From contig NZ_AP012330.1 of the NCBI RefSeq assembly GCF_001025215.1, positions 1,860,001 to 1,924,000 of the forward strand: a stretch of 64,000 nt of DNA. Direction: 5' to 3'. The notes under the pieces were generated by a model. The model was not told where the DNA came from, made no database searches, and saw only the letters and a program-made list of their open reading frames with translations. Below are positions 18,073-26,964 of this stretch, one piece after another. The first letter of the stretch is position 1; each line of letters starts with the position of its first letter. A program made the translations under genes and the position numbers. The stretch comes from Bifidobacterium pseudocatenulatum DSM 20438 = JCM 1200 = LMG 10505 (lineage in GTDB: Bacteria; Actinomycetota; Actinomycetes; Actinomycetales; Bifidobacteriaceae).

Positions 18073-19013
18073 TCAGCTCGTCCGTGCGAGTTCCATCCAT
18101 TCGTGAAGCTCACGCGGGAAATCCAAGCCCATCTCCCGGTAAACAGAGTCGACGTACGCAGGTATGTCTTCACCTAAATGCATGAGCAAAGAATTAAATT
18201 GCTGGAGGAATTCCAGATAACGTTTTTTGTCGATTACGAAACGTAAATCCTTAACAAGCTGGAAAACCGTATTGTTGGAATCATGCGGATGCGCACAATA
18301 AAGACGTTCATCGTGCGCGCAAATATTACGAAAATCTTTCATTCTGCGATATATCTTATCGATACGTTGTGCATCGATTTCCGTCTTATGCCTGTGCGAA
18401 TCTCCATACAGAACTGTGAAACTCCTAGCAATTGAACCGCGAATCAATATATTTTGAGACTGAAAGAACCAATATATTTGTCCCAAAGTTAGATCATTGG
18501 TCAAAACCCACAACGGCACCTCTCCATCGTGCTCATTGAGGCAATGAACGAGATATTCTTTTCTGCCTTTTCTCTCGCAATCACTGTTGTCAGTAAGTAT
18601 CTTTTGCAATCGCGGAATGAGCTGACTTGCCTTTTCATGAGCTTGGCCGGTACGAGCATAATTGTCGATATTAAGGTAGGGGTTCTTCTCAGCCGGATTT
18701 GCCTTGGTGAATTCGTATGCGCAGACTGTTTTCAGAATCGCCTCAGCAATCGTGATCATTCCGAAAAGGAGAAAACGGAGCTGCCTATCAAACAGGTACA
18801 GCTTATACAAGTCATTGTATGAGGATCCTTCGCGATATTTGTCTTCTTCATCTTTTTTCGCGCTTGATTATCGAGAAACGGTTTTTTGTATCCATTGACA
18901 GTCGCGTAATATCCTTCGCGCTCAAGAATCCATGATGTCCTAGAATCCGTTTGAAGTCCTCGTGAATTGAGAAGAGCGATTTGATCTTCGATCGTGGTAA
19001 AAGGTTTATGCAT
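18073..19013 (-). pseudogene. Abi family abortive-infection protein (HEPN), frameshifted
   Basis: The N-terminal part starts MHKPFTTIEDQIALLNSRG and includes LEREGYYATVNGYKKPFLD, the conserved Abi_2 beginning. The second part in another frame starts with YKLYLFDRQLRFLLFGMITI and has FRNICAHDERLYC, an R-x4-H motif that is the usual HEPN ribonuclease signature. The two match end to end if one base is gained or lost near 18853-18870, where there is an A6 run. Reconstructed, the protein is about 310 residues, normal for the family. Such proteins confer abortive infection against phage. The lesion means this copy is probably inactive, unless the shift is a sequencing error or is programmed. A 15-bp stem-loop precedes its start. 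Confidence 0.75.
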
Positions 19014-19032
19014 GAAGACTCCAATCAAAGCA

Positions 19033-19068
19033 CAAAGGTCGTCTTTCCAAGAAGAAAGACGACCTTTG
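19033..19068 (-). promoter_or_regulatory. Perfect 15-bp stem-loop in front of abi
   Basis: CAAAGGTCGTCTTTC and its exact complement flank a six-base loop. The structure ends 20 bases before the abi ATG, in its probable leader. There is no U-run, so it is unlikely to be a simple terminator in either direction. A leader hairpin that hides or spaces the ribosome binding site is possible. Confidence 0.6.
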
Positions 19069-19313
19069 CGAACTGGACACCGCCCAGCTTTATCACAAAT
19101 GGTTAATTTATACGAAAAATGGCTGTTTTTCGACTTCGGCGTGTTTCACATAGTAAGCGTCCAAACAGTTCCGCACTGCCCAATCTCACTCCACATTGAT
19201 GAAAAACTCTTTGCTCCGTGCAATACATCTCCCATCGCACACAGCCGAAACACTCATAACTAGATCATCGTAGGGAGCGCTTTCCTGCGGAACAATGTCA
19301 ATGTCAAGATTCG

Positions 19314-19410
19314 AACGCGACTTGTGCGGCCAACCATAGTCCGTCCACACAAGTCGCGTTCCATGTCTGCACAACCCGAGAAAAGGGCGGAAAATACTAG
19401 TTGTGCAGAC
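19314..19410. repeat. Palindromic intergenic repeat cluster at 3' end of surface-protein gene
   Basis: Two inverted repeats lie in tandem: 13-bp arms AACGCGACTTGTG at 19314-19326 with its complement at 19348-19360, and 11-bp arms GTCTGCACAAC at 19365-19375 with its complement at 19400-19410. The last arm extends into the final codons of the surface-protein gene and spans its stop. The motif GTCTGCACAA recurs several times at 33361-33533. The second hairpin probably ends transcription of the surface gene. Confidence 0.75.
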
Positions 19411-20731
19411 GCGACGACTGCAGATGGACCGTTGCGTATGCGCAGATTGCGGAAGCGATCACCAGCAGCAGCGAGATGATGGCGAGCGCCTGGACTGCGG
19501 ATCCGGAGCGAGGCATTTCCGGCTTCTCTGGCTTTTCTGGATCACCGGGTTTGCCAGGTTCTTCTGGTTTTTCTGGCTCGGCGACGGCTTTGATGGTTAC
19601 CGCCACTTGTGCGCTTATGCCATCATGGTCGGAGGTGCGCAACTGTGGGCCCGCTCCCCCACTCGAGTTTGTATCTATAACATCATCCGCACCATTGCGC
19701 ACGGCGGTGATGGTGATGTTCTGGCTCACGGCTTCGAAGGCTTTCCTCTTCTCAACCGCCTGCATTGCGCGATCGATCTGATCGTTCAACGCCTGCAACT
19801 GGTCACTATCCACCACAAGACGGTAGTCGGCGATGCCGTTCAGTTGTGTTTCCGTCAACTCTAGTAGGTCGTCGGCACTCAGCTGCTGAAGGCCGCTCGC
19901 GGGATCCAATTCCACCGAAGTCTGCTTGCTGGAGATCGCCAGATCGCCGACATGGAACATTCCGTCACCCATACCATCACCGCTAGTGCCGCCTGGAATC
20001 AGCCCAAGCGAGTCAGCCAAGTACGGCGCAAGATTCGACAAGTCGGAGAACGAGCCGCTCAACAAGGCGAGCGTGTTCAGTCCAGCTGGAATCATGCCCC
20101 GGTATTCGCCACCGCGAACAGTCACATAGCCAAGATTTTTAGCGTCATCCAGCAGGTTGAAAAGCGTCGGTGCGGTGAATGTTCCGCCCGAAAAACTGCC
20201 TTGCGCGGAAGTTTCATCCGTTTCGGCAAACCGCATCAACGTTGCATCCGAGGTGAACGTGCCACCCTCCACGCGCAATACGCCACGGCAATCGACTGCA
20301 GGCTGTGTTCCGCCCGCAACCGTTCCCGGTCCGACAATGGTGAGCTGCATGTTCGCAGGCACAGTGATCGTAGCAAACCCAGCAGCTCCACCGGATTCAG
20401 CGGCTTGCAGCGTATGCCCGTTCAGGTCAAACGTTACGTTTCGTACGCCTTTCGGTGGCGTAATCGTAACGCTTTCCGTCACGTCGGCTAGCAATGTGAC
20501 CGTCGTGTTCTTCAACGTTGTTCGACCGATCGCCTCCTGTACGCTCGCGTAGGTTGCGTTGCCCACTTGCGCGACCGCCTGAGATTCGGCGACATCGGCA
20601 ACTGCATCGGCAGAGAACAGCAGCGTTCCAAACAGCGACGCAATCGCGAAAACAGCGGTCAGCACCACCGAAACCAAATACTTACCTTGCGTTCGCGGGC
20701 ACACATTCACCCGCTTCTCATGACTACGCAT
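19397..20731 (-). CDS. Secreted, probably wall-anchored beta-helix-like surface protein
   Basis: A 444-residue protein with a signal peptide (hydrophobic core about residues 19-40, then ADAVADVA), a middle region with repeated glycine- and threonine-rich strands such as NVTFDLNGHTLQA that suggests a right-handed beta-helix, and a proline/glutamate/lysine repeat (PEKPEEPGKPGD) near residues 385-405. It ends with MPRSGSAV, a hydrophobic helix and basic tail, so it looks like a sortase substrate, though the expected LPXTG is changed to MPRSG. No enzyme domain is recognised. It lies between the abi remnant and the priming transferase of the EPS cluster. It may be an adhesin or extracellular matrix protein; that is inference. 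Confidence 0.7.
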   Translation of the reverse strand: MRSHEKRVNVCPRTQGKYLVSVVLTAVFAIASLFGTLLFSADAVADVAESQAVAQVGNATYASVQEAIGRTTLKNTTVTLLADVTESVTITPPKGVRNVTFDLNGHTLQAAESGGAAGFATITVPANMQLTIVGPGTVAGGTQPAVDCRGVLRVEGGTFTSDATLMRFAETDETSAQGSFSGGTFTAPTLFNLLDDAKNLGYVTVRGGEYRGMIPAGLNTLALLSGSFSDLSNLAPYLADSLGLIPGGTSGDGMGDGMFHVGDLAISSKQTSVELDPASGLQQLSADDLLELTETQLNGIADYRLVVDSDQLQALNDQIDRAMQAVEKRKAFEAVSQNITITAVRNGADDVIDTNSSGGAGPQLRTSDHDGISAQVAVTIKAVAEPEKPEEPGKPGDPEKPEKPEMPRSGSAVQALAIISLLLVIASAICAYATVHLQSSRLHN

Positions 20732-21138
20732 GATTATTTCCTTTTATAGGTTCTATTGCATATTTCAATCCGCACCGAAGTGCGTGGGACCACCCTCAGC
20801 TGTGAGGGATGACGTTACAGAAATCATGGCGCCATGCTGCATTAATTATCTCACAATGCGCAAAGGAAAGCAAATTACATATTTTGAAAATCCAAATCTT
20901 ATATGAGATATATCAAAAGACAATCTTTAGTTATAGTGGACCTCATCACATAAGTTAAAACTGTTTCACATGAGTATCACAATATTCCTCACACGAATAA
21001 ACGTATCCCAATAACTGCAAAATATACATATGACGAATAATTGTTTCCCATCAAGAAACAAGCGAGCCCACAATCAAACAAGCGAGGTCGCAACCACACA
21101 AAAACACATTTCCCATCTGCACCACGTGGGAAAGCAAA
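20732..21138. other. AT-rich leader region with two tandem hairpins
   Basis: The 5' side of the surface-protein gene has two perfect small hairpins in a row: CGCAC/GTGCG with a CGAA loop (20771-20784) and CCCTCA/TGAGGG (20793-20808). Further upstream the DNA is AT-rich up to about 21050 and probably holds the promoter, but no clear -35/-10 pair could be selected. No gene was seen. Confidence 0.45.
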
Positions 21139-21163
21139 AGAGCGCTCCGGGAGGGAGCGCTCT
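21139..21163 (-). terminator. Terminator of priming sugar transferase gene
   Basis: Ten-base-pair stem AGAGCGCTCC/GGAGCGCTCT with a five-base loop, followed on the leftward strand by TTTTGCTTT. It lies about 40 bases after the stop at 21202. Confidence 0.8.
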
Positions 21164-21201
21164 GATTTGCACGACGATTCGTGCGAAAAGTACTGCGGAA
21201 T

Positions 21202-22869
21202 TTAGTAAGATCCGGTGCCGCGGAAGACCACGAGCACGGTTTTTGCGAGAATCGCAAGATCGCCTGCAATGGACCAATTTTCGATATAGGAAACGTCCAA
21301 ATATTCGCTCTGCTCCTGCGAAAGATCCGAACGGCCGGAAACCTGCCACGGACCGGTAATACCAGGCTTAACCAGCAGTCGCGCGGAATAAAGGGAACCA
21401 TAGCGAGCAACCTCTTCCGGCAAAGCCGGGCGAGGACCAACCAAAGACATGTCGCCCTTCAAAACGTTGAAGAACTGGGGGAATTCATCCAACGAAGTCT
21501 TACGAATAAAACGACCGACCTTCGTAATTCTCGGATCATCCTTCATTTTGAAGATGAAACGATCGGTCTGTCCATTTTCTTCGGCAAGTTTCTTCTTCAA
21601 TTCTTCCGCATTGGTGACCATGGAACGGAATTTATACATGGTAAACGGCTTGCCATGCAAACCGATACGCTGCTGCGAGAAGAAAATCGAACCACCGTCA
21701 TCAAGCTTGATGGCGATCGCCGTACCCAACATCAGCGGCGAGGAAATCAGCAGCGCGAAAGCCGAACCAACGATATCCAGCAGGCGTTTAATCACGTACG
21801 TCGTATTCGTATACTGCGGCAAACTGGCCAGCAATACCGGCTGTTCGGCCGTATTACGCAAGTACAGGCGGTGGCCGCTCACGTCAGCCAAGGAAACAGC
21901 CAACGCAAGCTCCATGCCAAGCGACTCGACCGCAAGGGAAATGCCATGCAGCATTTCGGAATCGCGGGACAGCACGTCGGCAACATACACTTCCTGCGCA
22001 CCCAAGCTTTCGCACGTACGCGGGAAAGCGGCATTGAACGGAATCACCTTCAGCTTGTCGGCACCTTCAATGGAAGGATCAGGCTCGAACGACGTGACCA
22101 CATAAGCGTCTTTCTCATTGTCGTCAGCTTCGATCGGACACACGGCAATCGGCGAATACCCCCAATTGGAGTAGTCCCGCATGGTGCGCAACGCACAATT
22201 GATACCGTCGGAAGAACCAATCACCACGGTCTTATACTTACAGGCGCCCTTCTGACGGCTGCGATGCTGCCACTGACGCATCTGCCAACGGGCGATGACT
22301 TCTAGGAAGAATGCAATGATCGGGGCGACGATAAGCGCGGTTCTCGGCAAGGAAAGATTGAAAATAAAAGCAAGCGAGCAGTAAGTGATGATGGTGAGCA
22401 GCGACGCGTTGATGATTTTCGCATACAGCTCGTAGCCTTCCGCCATCACATGGCGATGATACGTTCCGGCAAAGGTGAGGCTCAACACCCAGATGAGGCT
22501 GAAGCAGATGAGGAACAGCCAGAACGGCATGGCCCCATTGATGGCATTATATGCGGCATCGTTGGCCCAAAGACTGATGGATAGCGAAATCAGCATGACC
22601 GCAAGATCGACCATCACCAAGCAGACGACAAAAGAATAACGCCATGCGGGCACAACCTGATTCCGCCTGCCCTTGCGCTTTCCATCTTCACCAACGGAAA
22701 ATGGCGTGTTCGAAAACATCATCGGCTCAAACTGAGGGCTGTTGTCTTGAGACTGATGTCGCTCCTGCTTCTGATCCTGGTGACGAGAGTTAGAAGAGAC
22801 GATATGGATTTCCTGGGTTCTCACTACTTGATCCGAACCCTGCTCAGAGCTGCGGAAACCGCCTTGCAT
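21202..22869 (-). CDS. Polyprenyl glycosylphosphotransferase (EPS priming enzyme)
   Basis: A 555-residue priming enzyme that puts the first sugar-1-phosphate on undecaprenyl phosphate. The N-terminus is a basic/acidic tail of about 70 residues, then four membrane helices (about 78-170) with a CoA-binding-like domain (TVVIGSSDGINCALRTMRDY), one further helix near KRLLDIVGSAFALLISSPLM, and the bacterial sugar-transferase catalytic region: FSQQRIGLHGKPFTMYKFRS, TSLDEFPQFFNVLKGDMS and LVGPRPALPEEVARY. Close to perfect GAAGGAGGAG precedes the ATG. It is separated from the glycosyltransferase operons by the abi and surface genes but most likely serves them. Which sugar is used is unknown. Confidence 0.9.
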   Translation of the reverse strand: MQGGFRSSEQGSDQVVRTQEIHIVSSNSRHQDQKQERHQSQDNSPQFEPMMFSNTPFSVGEDGKRKGRRNQVVPAWRYSFVVCLVMVDLAVMLISLSISLWANDAAYNAINGAMPFWLFLICFSLIWVLSLTFAGTYHRHVMAEGYELYAKIINASLLTIITYCSLAFIFNLSLPRTALIVAPIIAFFLEVIARWQMRQWQHRSRQKGACKYKTVVIGSSDGINCALRTMRDYSNWGYSPIAVCPIEADDNEKDAYVVTSFEPDPSIEGADKLKVIPFNAAFPRTCESLGAQEVYVADVLSRDSEMLHGISLAVESLGMELALAVSLADVSGHRLYLRNTAEQPVLLASLPQYTNTTYVIKRLLDIVGSAFALLISSPLMLGTAIAIKLDDGGSIFFSQQRIGLHGKPFTMYKFRSMVTNAEELKKKLAEENGQTDRFIFKMKDDPRITKVGRFIRKTSLDEFPQFFNVLKGDMSLVGPRPALPEEVARYGSLYSARLLVKPGITGPWQVSGRSDLSQEQSEYLDVSYIENWSIAGDLAILAKTVLVVFRGTGSY

Positions 22870-23174
22870 GACTCCTCCTTCTACTAACTACCCCCACCCG
22901 AAAAGAAGGGGGCTTCCCTCCATGAAGAGATAGTATCATAAGCCCTGTTAACAGAGTAGATCTCCAACTCGCTTTTGCGGTTAAATGACTATTGGAAACT
23001 TGCTTTTGACGCGATACCGCGAAACGCGCGGCAAGAACGGATGAAAAGTTGACGTCCGTTCCGTGAACGTGAGGCTACATGCGCATATACCCACATATTC
23101 CCCCATACTCCCCTGTTGCAAGATGGCTTGTCTAGAGCCGCTTGCTTAGCTGCTTAGGTTGCCTACGGAACTGT
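22870..23174. other. Intergenic region upstream of priming transferase
   Basis: This 305-base gap holds the promoter region of the priming transferase (a TATGATACTAT stretch near 22930 could supply a -10) and the 3' side of the DUF4012 gene. No gene or repeat was recognised. Confidence 0.35.
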
Positions 23175-25097
23175 CTAGCGGCCTTCAATCAGCGGGGTCT
23201 GGCGGAGGGTGAGCGGCTCATCCGTATCTGGAGCGGACTGCACATGCACGGTGATCTCATAGGATTCGCCGGGCTGCAAGGTCACATCACCCACGCCCAC
23301 GGTCAGGCCATCGTGCAAAGTCACACCCTTGTAATCGTCGGCATTCTGGAATTCCCAATCCACCAAACGACCGTTCGCAGGCGCGTAAATGAACAATGCC
23401 GTCTTGATCTGGCCTTTCGGAACGATATTTCCGGCACCGGTCACATAGTCAGCTTCGGAAGCCGCTTCCTCCGCCGTCATGGTGTTCTGCAACTTGATAT
23501 GCACCGTATACTGGTTCGCGCCGTTTCGCGCGACCTTCTGGAATTCAGTGGTCACTTCGCGATGCAAATACCAGTCCATTTTCGACTCGGTTTCGTCGGA
23601 AATATACACGCCGACCTGCGGTTTTGCACCTTCCGTAATCAATTTGCCGGAAATCGCGGAATCGGCAATCAGATCCTGCTCATCCTCATGCGCACTCCAC
23701 ACCATCACATGCCCCTGCTCAACAGACGTGGAAAGCGCCTTGACATACGATTTGAAATCGTCCACATTCTGCATGATATGGTCGAACGCGGCCTGCGCGG
23801 CAACCGCGAAATACTCGTCCGTCTCCTGCGGAGCCATGCGCGCATACACGTCATGCAGCAACGTTTGGGCAGTATTCGTGCCATCCAACGTCGAACCGTC
23901 AGGCATGGCAACGCCACCGGTCACAGCCAGCATGTTCTGCAGGAACAGCGGATCAATGGCGATCACACCATCAACCGCAACACCGTACTGGCGAGCCCAC
24001 ATGGCGCTCACAATCTCGCCGGTACGCGGAAAATCAGGAGTGAAATTCACGTCGCGAATATCCTTGCCAAGCTTGTCGGTGAACAGCAAACGTTCCTCGG
24101 CGGTCAAATCCACAACCGGCTCATCGGCATTCTGAATTTCCGAATCGGAAACGAACGGCTGCAAGCTCACGTGACCGCCTTGCACCGTGACCAGGCCGAG
24201 CGATCCCGTAAGACCGCCGGAAGGGCGTACCTCCGCATTCGTTTGCGCAAGGATCAGATAATTGCGCGGAGCATCATTCGCATGGCTTTCCGTACCCAAC
24301 ATGCTGGGCAGCACCTGCACGATGGAATTCAAGGAATGCACCATGCTGTCAAGTTTTTCGCAATACGTTTCCGCGGTTTTCAGGGCGTCCGCGATCTGCG
24401 CGATATGCGGGGTTTTCACGGTTTTCACTTCCCGCGTGGCCTTGTCGATCGTATCGTCCGCGATTTGGAGCGGCTGCTGAGACGCTTCCAATCCGGAAAT
24501 TTCGATCGTGCCGTTTTCCACGTGAATACTGTTCAGATCAACATTTTCGGCGACTTTCACCAGTTGCGGCAACGCCTGCGACGAAATATTCTCCATGGCG
24601 GCCACCGTGGTGCGTACGGCGGAAATGTCATTGCCCACATACGGCACGACCGACGCCACCTGCCACAGCGGCGAAGAGGTTTGCTTGTAGGCCTTGCTTA
24701 CGTGATCGGAGAACGCGGTTGTCTGCTTCTCAAGCTTGGACGTGTCCGCTTCGGAGATGGTCTGCTGCAAGCCTTGAGCACTCGACACCGCCTGCTGCAG
24801 CTCGTTTTTCACGTGCAGCGCAGACCATACGAATGCGCCGGCGAAAACGGCGAGGGCTGCGACTACCACAAGCACGCCGATTAGGATCTTGCGACGGCGA
24901 CGTTTGCGCTTGATTTGGCGAATATGCTCGGCGCTCATACGGCGGCGCACGCGGCGGGAATGCGGGGCGCTGGAAGTGGAATCTTCTGGACTGGCGGTTG
25001 CGTCGGAGGTTGAATCGGCATTAGACTGCGGCTCCTCCTGACGGCCTTGCTCAGGCTGGACGCCGAATTCTTCAGGCTGATCAGACGCGCCGTTCAT
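23175..25097 (-). CDS. DUF4012 domain membrane-anchored protein
   Basis: A 640-residue protein with an acidic, disordered N-terminus, a highly basic stretch, one membrane helix at about residues 70-92, and a large extracytoplasmic domain. The block LILAQTNAEVRPSGGLTGS with VDGVIAIDPLFLQNMLAVTG and GNDISAVRTT-type upstream segments is characteristic of the DUF4012 family, which occurs near exopolysaccharide genes in actinobacteria. Its biochemical role is not known. Position next to the priming transferase, in the same direction, suggests a role in EPS or wall polymer assembly. Confidence 0.8.
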   Translation of the reverse strand: MNGASDQPEEFGVQPEQGRQEEPQSNADSTSDATASPEDSTSSAPHSRRVRRRMSAEHIRQIKRKRRRRKILIGVLVVVAALAVFAGAFVWSALHVKNELQQAVSSAQGLQQTISEADTSKLEKQTTAFSDHVSKAYKQTSSPLWQVASVVPYVGNDISAVRTTVAAMENISSQALPQLVKVAENVDLNSIHVENGTIEISGLEASQQPLQIADDTIDKATREVKTVKTPHIAQIADALKTAETYCEKLDSMVHSLNSIVQVLPSMLGTESHANDAPRNYLILAQTNAEVRPSGGLTGSLGLVTVQGGHVSLQPFVSDSEIQNADEPVVDLTAEERLLFTDKLGKDIRDVNFTPDFPRTGEIVSAMWARQYGVAVDGVIAIDPLFLQNMLAVTGGVAMPDGSTLDGTNTAQTLLHDVYARMAPQETDEYFAVAAQAAFDHIMQNVDDFKSYVKALSTSVEQGHVMVWSAHEDEQDLIADSAISGKLITEGAKPQVGVYISDETESKMDWYLHREVTTEFQKVARNGANQYTVHIKLQNTMTAEEAASEADYVTGAGNIVPKGQIKTALFIYAPANGRLVDWEFQNADDYKGVTLHDGLTVGVGDVTLQPGESYEITVHVQSAPDTDEPLTLRQTPLIEGR

Positions 25098-25305
25098 ATT
25101 CCGTTTCGCTCCCTAATTGTTTGCAAGCACTTCGGATTCCCCAGTGTAATAGTAGGGGGAGTCGATGAAACTTACGGAGCAAAAACGGGGCAATAACGGC
25201 GGTGTTACTACCCAAATGTTGCCGGTAACGCAAGAACTGATGCAACCTAAACGTGACCTGCAAACCAGTATTGCTACAACTCAAGCATGACCCGCGACGG
25301 CAGCA

Positions 25306-26322
25306 TTACTGAAGTTCCAACGTCGCCAATAATGCCTTGTGGTCGGAACCTTGAATCCGCTTGGTTTCCAAATTTCTGGCGTACACACCCTTGTCGTAGA
25401 TGATATGGTCGATTTCAGCGATAGGGAATACCGAAGGATACGTCATATGCAATCCCTCGCCGGCACTCTCCCCCGCATCCGTAAAGCGATCGCCCAACAA
25501 ATATCTGAAGCTTGCATGATCCCACGTGGAATTAAAATCCCCCATCAGCACATACGATTCCCCATTATCGTAATGCTGTAATTGCGCTATGGAATCCAAA
25601 CTTTTATTCCATAATCCCTGATTGCTTGGTCGTGGAGAAAACGGATGAACCGACCCAAATCGTACTTTTCTGCCATTGAAATCAACTGTCGCGGCAGGAA
25701 TACTACTGGATTCAATAGGAATGAGATCCTGCGTTGTTTCCTGCAGAGGATGCGCACTATACAGTACGTTCACACCGCCATTGTCGTGCCAAGTGAGTTG
25801 CGCGGAAACGGAATACGGAAGATGATCCTCAATTCCAGCATCATGCAACCGATCTAATAATCCTGATGAAACTTCCTGCATTGCAAGAATTTCAACATGC
25901 TCGCTTTGGATTGTTCGCACGATTTGCTGCGCATCGGCACAACCTTGCTTCGTATTGAACGTCATGACACGCACTGTTGCAGAAGGTTGTATGGCACGAT
26001 CATTGGTCGGAACGACATACCCCCAATGCCAGATAATCTGGATGATCACGCACAATACGCTTAACGCGACTAAAAGTTTTCGTTTGCCGACAGTGCGAAA
26101 AACTGTTGCAATAATTGCGATAATCACGGAAAGCAAGCCAAGCCAAGGCATGAGTGCGACAATCAAAGGCACGTACCGTTTACCATCGAGACTGTTCGGC
26201 AGCATGCGCAGAAGCATCGCGAACACGATGACGGCGGATGCGAACCACAGCAACGCCGTAAGCAGTGAAGCGCGCGTTTCACGACGCGTCTCACTTCGTT
26301 GGACATCGCCAAGTCGAGTCAT
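25306..26322 (-). CDS. Membrane-bound endonuclease/exonuclease/phosphatase family protein
   Basis: A 338-residue protein with three hydrophobic segments in the first 110 residues and a C-terminal endonuclease/exonuclease/phosphatase domain. Motifs are VMTFNTKQG, ILAMQEVSSG, LMGDFNST, and the terminal GSDHKALLATL with catalytic Asp and His. The domain probably faces outside and may hydrolyse a phosphodiester in a lipid or nucleic acid. The ATG was chosen for GAGAGGAG five bases upstream; a longer frame starts 27 codons earlier without such a site. It stands alone between DUF4012 and the divergent small gene. Confidence 0.8.
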   Translation of the reverse strand: MTRLGDVQRSETRRETRASLLTALLWFASAVIVFAMLLRMLPNSLDGKRYVPLIVALMPWLGLLSVIIAIIATVFRTVGKRKLLVALSVLCVIIQIIWHWGYVVPTNDRAIQPSATVRVMTFNTKQGCADAQQIVRTIQSEHVEILAMQEVSSGLLDRLHDAGIEDHLPYSVSAQLTWHDNGGVNVLYSAHPLQETTQDLIPIESSSIPAATVDFNGRKVRFGSVHPFSPRPSNQGLWNKSLDSIAQLQHYDNGESYVLMGDFNSTWDHASFRYLLGDRFTDAGESAGEGLHMTYPSVFPIAEIDHIIYDKGVYARNLETKRIQGSDHKALLATLELQ

Positions 26323-26622
26323 GCGCACTCCTCTCCCATTCCATCTTCCCGTTTCACTTCCTATTCCGCGCAATCCGCAATCGTATGCAATCACATGTTG
26401 CAACCGATAGTCTTACGCATCGTTTTTCACAACATCTCTCACAACATCTCTTCTCGTGAACGCTACCCGCGTTCATCCCCGCATATGTTTCCCGCATGCA
26501 TTGAGGGTGATGCTTTCACAAAAGTGCCACTATATGGACACTTTCCGGCATTTGGAATCGTTCTGATACGTTCATCCGATAATCTATAGGTTGCAAAACG
26601 GTGCTTAACAAAAGAGGCAATC
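26323..26622. other. Divergent promoter region with 24-bp near-palindrome
   Basis: About 300 bases separate two divergent genes. AAAGTG at 26521-26526 and CACTTT at 26539-26544 form a dyad with a 12-base centre that is itself partly symmetric. It lies 80-100 bases before the small gene start and could be an operator. No other gene-like frame was seen. Confidence 0.4.
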
Positions 26623-26946
26623 ATGAGCGAAGAAGCAATGCGAGAAGAAGTGGCGCAAGCTGTGGAAGTGGCCGCAAACAAGGCCGCCGAAGAGGAAATC
26701 AGCAAGCTGGCCGAATTCGAAAGCGCCATCGACGAAACGCTCGCCTCCGGATATTTGGACGATACGCTCACCGTCACCGACGCAGACGGCGTGGCGCAAG
26801 TGCTGCCAGTGCTCGATTCCGAGCCGATCTCACACTTGGTGGAAGGCTTGGAAGCCGTAGGCGGGAGCGCCAATGTGTTCGTGCACACCAGCGCAGGCGT
26901 GGTGGCCCTCAGCGTAGTGGAATACAAGCCCAACGAAGAGGAGTAG
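26623..26946 (+). CDS. Small acidic protein of unknown function
   Basis: A 107-residue protein with a helical, Glu/Ala-rich first half (MSEEAMREEVAQAVEVAANK) and a second half of short strands ending in a Glu-rich tail. It lacks a signal peptide, membrane helix or recognised motif. AGAGG lies five bases before the ATG, and codon use fits the neighbouring genes, so it is a real gene. Its job is unknown. Confidence 0.65.
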   Translation: MSEEAMREEVAQAVEVAANKAAEEEISKLAEFESAIDETLASGYLDDTLTVTDADGVAQVLPVLDSEPISHLVEGLEAVGGSANVFVHTSAGVVALSVVEYKPNEEE

Positions 26947-26964
26947 CCGTCGCAGCATGCACGG

